A DNA stretch of 64,000 nt from Trichomonas vaginalis G3. Its lineage: Eukaryota > Parabasalia > Trichomonadida > Trichomonadidae. The translations under genes and the position numbers were made by a program. Below are positions 60,127-64,000 of this stretch, in pieces (position 1 is the stretch's first letter; every line of letters starts with the position of its first letter). Location: assembly GCF_026262505.1 (NCBI RefSeq), contig NC_067204.1:4001797-4065796 (forward strand), given 5' to 3'. Below the pieces are notes generated by a model, which was not told the DNA's origin, ran no database searches, and saw only the letters and a program-made list of their open reading frames with translations.

Positions 60127-61263
60127 ATGAGTATAACAACTAATTCATTGAAATCTTTAAAGTTCACTAATTCAGAATTAGAAAATATTTTAGAAAATTT
60201 TGGAGACGGTTCTTATCCAACATATATGCAGAATGTGAAAGAGTTTTCCAGATTGTTGAATGAATTTAAATATAACGGACCAATTACTAAAAAGGCTATA
60301 ATGAGATATTTATATCCCAAAAAAGTTGAAAAACAGGAGAATATTCCTCTTTATGGTCCAGAGGACCTGGGCTCAGAGAGCCTTGAAACACCTCCTGAAT
60401 ATTTTGAAGAAAAAATTAAAGATGATGAATATTATAACGATGAGATTGAGAAATTGGAACAATTAAGAAATGAAATAGATGAAAGAATTAGTGAATTGAG
60501 AAATGCTGAGAATGAAGTAGAGGGTTTAATGAATATCCCAGCTTCAGAATCAGAAGTTCAAAAATCACATGAGGAAAGATATAAAAATTACTTTTTGGAA
60601 TCTACTAAAAATTTATTAGATGGTGATATTGACGAAACACTTTCAGAAGAAGGCATAAAATTTATTCATAAACATAAGTTACAATTTATTGACGATGGAG
60701 ATTATCCATGTATATTACTTTCACCTCCTCTTGATTCCGAAAAATTCAAAAAAGCACTGAAAAATGTAACATATGCAACAAATACGATTAAGAAAGAAGA
60801 CCATGATATTTACACAAATTATTATTTAAATAAATGTACAGGTGTTGATAAAGTTTTTGATTTGTTAGATAAAATATCAAAAGAAACAATTGGTACATAT
60901 AAAATTTTATGCGATTGTGGTTTCATTATTGAAGATACCAATAATGTTTCATATGAAAGAACAGCACCGAAGGAAGACGAAGTTGAAAGGTCTATACCAT
61001 TCGTTATTAAGAACATAAAAGATATGAAAACGTATAAGCATTATATTTATTCATTTATTTCAGAAAAAATGGAAGCAACCCATAAAACATCATCTCATCA
61101 TTTTATAGCTATTCATACATTCCTTTTCAAAGTTGTGAAATTAAATAAGACAGGAATTAGATTTAATGTATCAGAGTACGCATTCTTGAGTAAATTAAAA
61201 TGTATTCGTCACGTCGCAGATGATAAAAATTTATGTGTTCTTAATTCATTTTATGGACTTTAG
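60127..61263 (+). CDS. Maverick terminal-side conserved protein, 378 aa (copy 2)
   Basis: 378 residues, about 98% identical to the product of 42596-41460, differing at only a handful of positions (for example KQDEYY/KDDEYY, EGTKF/EGIKF, SGYTF/SEYAF). Both copies are intact, unlike the polymerase genes beside them. It shares the acidic coiled-coil centre and the ILCDCGFII Cys pair. First gene inside the TIR here too. The function is unknown; a replication or end-binding role is a guess from position. A perfect double hairpin (60355-60382) lies at the same place as in copy 1. Confidence 0.72.
   Translation: MSITTNSLKSLKFTNSELENILENFGDGSYPTYMQNVKEFSRLLNEFKYNGPITKKAIMRYLYPKKVEKQENIPLYGPEDLGSESLETPPEYFEEKIKDDEYYNDEIEKLEQLRNEIDERISELRNAENEVEGLMNIPASESEVQKSHEERYKNYFLESTKNLLDGDIDETLSEEGIKFIHKHKLQFIDDGDYPCILLSPPLDSEKFKKALKNVTYATNTIKKEDHDIYTNYYLNKCTGVDKVFDLLDKISKETIGTYKILCDCGFIIEDTNNVSYERTAPKEDEVERSIPFVIKNIKDMKTYKHYIYSFISEKMEATHKTSSHHFIAIHTFLFKVVKLNKTGIRFNVSEYAFLSKLKCIRHVADDKNLCVLNSFYGL
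60355..60382 (-). repeat. Perfect double-hairpin mini-element (copy 2 gene)
   Basis: GGTCCAGAGGACC, TG, GGCTCAGAGAGCC. Identical in layout to 42341-42368. Confidence 0.8.
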
Positions 61264-61292
61264 CCCTGGACTCTCTGAGTCTCGGACTTTAA
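61264..61292. repeat. Hairpin insertion between the 378-aa and polymerase genes
   Basis: GACTC-TCT-GAGTC (61269-61281) lies in a segment absent from the matching place of the complete Maverick. GGACTTT flanks it on both sides. Confidence 0.6.
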
Positions 61293-61342
61293 AAAAAATA
61301 AACTTTATTTTTATTTATTTTTTAATTTTTATTCTTACATAA

Positions 61343-62173
61343 ATGAACAAAAACGGAACAGCTAAAATGAATGATAATCAAATAAGAGCCGAAGGTAGAA
61401 GGTTATTTAAACGCTTCTATAACATTCCTGATGGTGTTAATCCTAAAACTCGTAGAAGTTATTTAAATGAAGCCATAGATGCATATGAAGGATTTGACAT
61501 TTCATCAGAAAGTGAGAGGTTAGCAAGAATGTTAAACGTTAATATTGATTTTTATTATTGTGACCCTCAACCAGAAGACGTAGACATTAACAAGGTAGAC
61601 TTTCCATTAGTGGAATCAATAATGATAGATCCAGAATTTGAAACAGTAAATATTTTATTAACACAGAGTCCATGTGGAAAACTTCACGCTGACAGAATTA
61701 CAGACGTTGAAGCACTCACAGGATATAAAGTTTGCCCCTTTTGCAAAGAAGAAGTATATTCTATCCGTGATGATCCAGAAAGGAAAAACCAAAGAAGATT
61801 TTTAAAACATTGTGAGAAATGTAAAGAAAATAATGGAAGATTAATTCAAGACGTTCAATTGCAAAACACACAACAACCATATGCACCACATATCACGAAA
61901 CAGAAGATATATCAATGGCTATTAGCACATAATTTGCAGGAATATTATAAACCAACAAGATATTATATTACTTTTGACTTCGAAACATTAGAGACTAAAG
62001 AAGAACTTCAACTTTCTGAATGTGCAACTTTGAACGCTTACTTAAAACCATTTATGGTATCATCAACTGTCAAAATAAAGCCGCAAAGCGGCGAGGTCGT
62101 AGACCGTGATAAAACATTTACGAGGAATTTTTGCTTAACATCAAGTGATTCGTTCATCTCTGATTGGAGTTAG
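61343..62173 (+). pseudogene. DNA polymerase B, N-terminal quarter only (copy 2)
   Basis: 276 codons, nearly identical to the N-terminal frame at 41429-40569, including the C-x2-C pairs (CPFCKEEV, CEKCKENN) and exonuclease motif YYITFDFETLETKEE. The match ends after SSDSFISDW near 62166, where a stop follows and the rest of the polymerase is missing. A 27-bp double hairpin at 62080-62106 adds nine residues (PQSGEVVDR) absent from copy 1. Truncated, so it cannot replicate DNA. Confidence 0.88.
62080..62106 (+). repeat. 27-bp double-hairpin insertion in polymerase copy 2
   Basis: GCCGCAAAGCGGC, GA, GGTCGTAGACC, G. Copy 1 reads AAATTAAATGATAAAA across the same site with no insert. Confidence 0.85.
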
Positions 62174-62349
62174 TATACAAGTCTCGTGTACAGAGGCACT
62201 GCGTTCCTCCGTACGCAATACTTGTGAATTTGACACTTTACAAAACCGTTAACGTATATTTTACAACATGAACGCAAAAACCAACTTAACCTTAAATATT
62301 TATAAAGCCGCCAACCACTTCACCTCACTACTGTAAAAAATAAACGTTC
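62174..62349. other. Junction of the two Maverick types
   Basis: Begins AGTATACAAGTCTCG with a large imperfect hairpin (ACAAGT...ACTTGT outside, GTACAGAGG...CCTCCGTAC inside). ACCACTTCACCT at about 62313 is inverted at about 62752 on the other side of the 108-residue gene. Confidence 0.5.
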
Positions 62350-62676
62350 TCACTTACAAAAGTATTGCAACTCTTCCCATTGCTGTGCTTCACACAATAG
62401 TTCATATTCTTCAGTATCGCTGCTGTCGCTCCAATCGTCAGAGTCAAAGTCACTGTCAAAATAAATGTTAGTAAGTTTTGACAAAGCTAATGAAACACGC
62501 TTACCGTTTGTATCGTATGCTTGTATAAACTTTCCATTCTTCATTCCTTCATAAACGCTCAAACTAACTTTACCCTTTCTCCCTCGTATCTGATAGAATG
62601 TATTTTCACGAGGAACGAAGAACAAATTCTTGAACTCATGACCGTTGTAGTTTGTTATCTCAATAGTTTTCGTCAT
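62350..62676 (-). CDS. Unidentified Maverick-type protein with acidic tail, 108 aa
   Basis: 108 residues starting after TTTATTTTTATATAAATG, the Maverick start context. The N-terminal ~70 residues alternate short strands (NLFFVPRENTFYQIRGRKGK, SLSVYEGMKNGKFIQAYD), an SH3- or beta-barrel-like look. The tail is acidic (FDSDFDSDDWSDSSDTEEYE). No family is known to me. It has no relative in the complete Maverick here. Confidence 0.5.
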   Translation of the reverse strand: MTKTIEITNYNGHEFKNLFFVPRENTFYQIRGRKGKVSLSVYEGMKNGKFIQAYDTNGKRVSLALSKLTNIYFDSDFDSDDWSDSSDTEEYELLCEAQQWEELQYFCK

Positions 62677-62805
62677 TTATATAAAAATAAACTTAAAAAT
62701 TAATGATATCACCACCCTCACACGAATGAAAACATAGCACAAAAATAGATTTAGGTGAAGTGGTGAGATCTCACCTGTTTTTTTCACCCTGTTGAATTCA
62801 TTGCT

Positions 62806-63009
62806 TTATTCCTCACTGTCGTCTGCTTTCTCCAACTCTTCTAACTTCTTCTTAAGTTCAGCAATGTTGTCCTCATGAAGTTTAATCTTTCTCAACTGAA
62901 CTCTACCATCCTTCATAGTATGAATGTAAAAACCTTCTGGAATAATTCCTGATTTAATGTATTCTACCAAAAACTTTTGTTTCATTGCTTCAGTGACTTT
63001 AGTCGTCAT
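62806..63009 (-). CDS. Unidentified small protein ending DDSEE, 67 aa
   Basis: Start taken at MTTKVTEAMKQ (63009); the frame extends three codons further. It is helical and charged (HEDNIAELKKKLEELEKADDSEE), with a coiled-coil end. The last six codons and stop are the same DNA as the end of the gene at 63547. Function unknown. Confidence 0.5.
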   Translation of the reverse strand: MTTKVTEAMKQKFLVEYIKSGIIPEGFYIHTMKDGRVQLRKIKLHEDNIAELKKKLEELEKADDSEE

Positions 63010-63057
63010 TTCAATCAAATAAAAATTTTAATATTAAATAAAAATAACGTTATTTTT

Positions 63058-63516
63058 TCAGTAAGGAAACGCAGGAGTTTTACGATTTATTTGTGGTGTA
63101 GGTTCTGGTTTAAATGTTGGAGTCGGTTTTGGAGTTGACTTTTGAACAGGAGTTTGTAATTCCATAGGTTCAGGAGTCATTGAAGGTGTTGTTTGTGAAG
63201 GCGTTGGTTTTGGCGATGGTGTCGGAGTTTGTTTAACTTCAGCTACTTCAGTATTATTTACAACATTTGCTTTATTTCTTTTCAACATCATTACTGCTCC
63301 TGCTGTAGCTAGCAAACCTAGTGGGAGACCATATTTTATATAAGGACTTGACCAAATGCTATTTTTGACAGGAGCTGGTGGAACACCTAACCTTGGTGAG
63401 ACTGCTCTTTGCCATTGTGCAGCTCGTAAGAAATATTCAATAGGTGCTCCATAATCGTTTGGTAAAGTTTGTTTCATAGATGGTGAAGGTTCACGAGAGC
63501 TTGATGAAGAACTCAT
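63058..63516 (-). CDS. Pro/Thr-rich single-pass membrane protein, 152 aa
   Basis: 152 residues. Ser-rich N-terminus, then YIKYGLPLGLLATAGAVMML, one membrane segment at about 60-78, then KRNK and a long Pro/Thr/Lys-rich tail (PTPSPKPTPSQTTPSMTPEP). Starts after TATTTTTAAAGCTTATAAATG. Probably a virion or membrane protein of the second Maverick type. The membrane-plus-proline layout resembles a spacer that projects from a membrane; no homologue is recognised. Confidence 0.5.
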   Translation of the reverse strand: MSSSSSSREPSPSMKQTLPNDYGAPIEYFLRAAQWQRAVSPRLGVPPAPVKNSIWSSPYIKYGLPLGLLATAGAVMMLKRNKANVVNNTEVAEVKQTPTPSPKPTPSQTTPSMTPEPMELQTPVQKSTPKPTPTFKPEPTPQINRKTPAFPY

Positions 63517-63546
63517 TTATAAGCTTTAAAAATAAACGTTCATCCT

Positions 63547-63975
63547 TTATTCCTCACTGTCGTCCGTAGCTAAGTTATAGTCATCTAATCTTATTATGGG
63601 GATGCCATTAGCACGCACCTGAATGGCAAAGCAACAATCCCTCATAAATCCAATAAGTGGCTTTGGTACGTTTTCAGTTGCTAGTTCAATAGGTCCTTTA
63701 ACAGACAATTTGTATGTTATTGAAGCAGTAGATGTTTGACCTTGCTGGAAGCAAAAGTCCACTTCTGTTGGAAAACCACATAAGAAATGTGTGTTGTCAT
63801 AGCTATCCCATTTATGTTCCACACTACCATCATCCACCAATGAGAGATATAAAAATTGCTCACATTTGCTCACATTTTGGCACTTTTTTGTACGTTTGTC
63901 AAAAAATTGTGAGGAAGATCTCACAAAAATAGTCAAAATGTGAGCAAATTTTGAGAAGTGCTCACATTTTGACAT
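63547..63975 (-). CDS. Unidentified protein ending DDSEE, N-terminus uncertain
   Basis: The frame of 142 codons has a plausible protein from about residue 47 (SLVDDGSVEHKWDSYDN...) to the end. The first ~45 codons are made of GCTCACATTTTG-type repeats and may not be coding. The body is beta-rich with Cys (FMRDCCFAIQVRANGIPIIR) and ends in TDDSEE. It might be a capsid or accessory protein of the second Maverick type. Confidence 0.4.
   Translation of the reverse strand: MSKCEHFSKFAHILTIFVRSSSQFFDKRTKKCQNVSKCEQFLYLSLVDDGSVEHKWDSYDNTHFLCGFPTEVDFCFQQGQTSTASITYKLSVKGPIELATENVPKPLIGFMRDCCFAIQVRANGIPIIRLDDYNLATDDSEE
63853..63975. repeat. GCTCACATTTTG repeats near the right edge
   Basis: Five occurrences of GCTCACATTT or its complement (63858, 63868, about 63935, 63959 and variants), some in inverted pairs around CAAATTTTGAG. 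Could be part of a terminal repeat or iterons of the next Maverick end. Confidence 0.5.
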
Positions 63976-64000
63976 ACGATTATTTTCATACGTTTTTTTG

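Larger units (their letters stand above)
59903..64000. mobile_element. Second Maverick, partial and chimeric
   Basis: Starts AGTAGTATATG with the same TIR as the complete element for about 165 bp (59903-60067), then diverges. It carries the 378-residue gene and the first quarter of DNA polymerase B. At about 62166 the match to the complete Maverick stops abruptly, and four minus-strand genes of a different Maverick-like set follow to the window edge. The 6 bases before the TIR are TAAGTT, but the other end is outside the window. Confidence 0.85.

Overview
The window looks like nuclear DNA of a trichomonad (parabasalid) protist; the genus cannot be fixed from sequence alone, and a Tritrichomonas-like or Trichomonas-like genome fits. 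The reasons are the strong A+T bias, apparently intronless genes, short initiator-like TTCATT/TTCAAT motifs just upstream of several start codons, a tandem rubrerythrin pair, and an extreme load of DNA transposons, above all Maverick/Polinton elements. Host genes are confined to about 47.7-58.5 kb; nearly everything else is mobile or repetitive DNA.

Layout. 1-2.7 kb: part of one Maverick-type element (DNA adenine methyltransferase, small virion-like proteins, a divergent gene pair). 3-5.55 kb: a hAT transposase with its 5' flank. 6.5-13.3 kb: arrays of tandem hairpins, including a large inverted duplication at 8.5-10.4 kb and a 250-bp unit made of four hairpins at 12.0-13.3 kb. 14.0-18.6 kb: an IS3-like DDE transposase gene split by two nested insertions, one of which carries another hairpin array. 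18.9-20.9 kb: a further four-hairpin array holding an intact mariner. 22,625-42,869: a complete 20.2-kb Maverick with about 217-bp terminal inverted repeats (TIRs) and a TTCAAT target duplication. 43-47.7 kb: two non-coding elements with TIRs, and minisatellites. 47.8-58.5 kb: host genes (armadillo-like protein, ribosomal protein uS14, membrane protein, GT61 glycosyltransferase with an internal stop, CTD-phosphatase-like protein, importin-beta-like karyopherin, two rubrerythrins). 59,903-64,000: the end of a second Maverick of the same family, broken inside its polymerase gene and followed by different virion-like genes.

The complete Maverick has a virus-like plan. The left half carries capsid-type genes mostly on the + strand (small amphipathic proteins, likely major capsid protein, packaging ATPase, probable minor capsid proteins, and a long fibre with a phage-like collar tip). 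The right half carries replication and integration genes on the - strand (primase-helicase remnant, KilA-N protein, retrovirus-type integrase, protein-primed DNA polymerase B with an HNH insert, and a 378-residue protein beside the TIR). Many of its genes carry single-base frameshifts, so it is either decaying or affected by base-calling indels.

The two most unusual signals are: (1) a family of 26-28-bp GC-rich double-hairpin mini-elements sitting in frame inside several unrelated Maverick genes, with one clean presence/absence case between the two polymerase copies; and (2) satellites built of back-to-back ~60-bp hairpins whose two arms change together between arrays.
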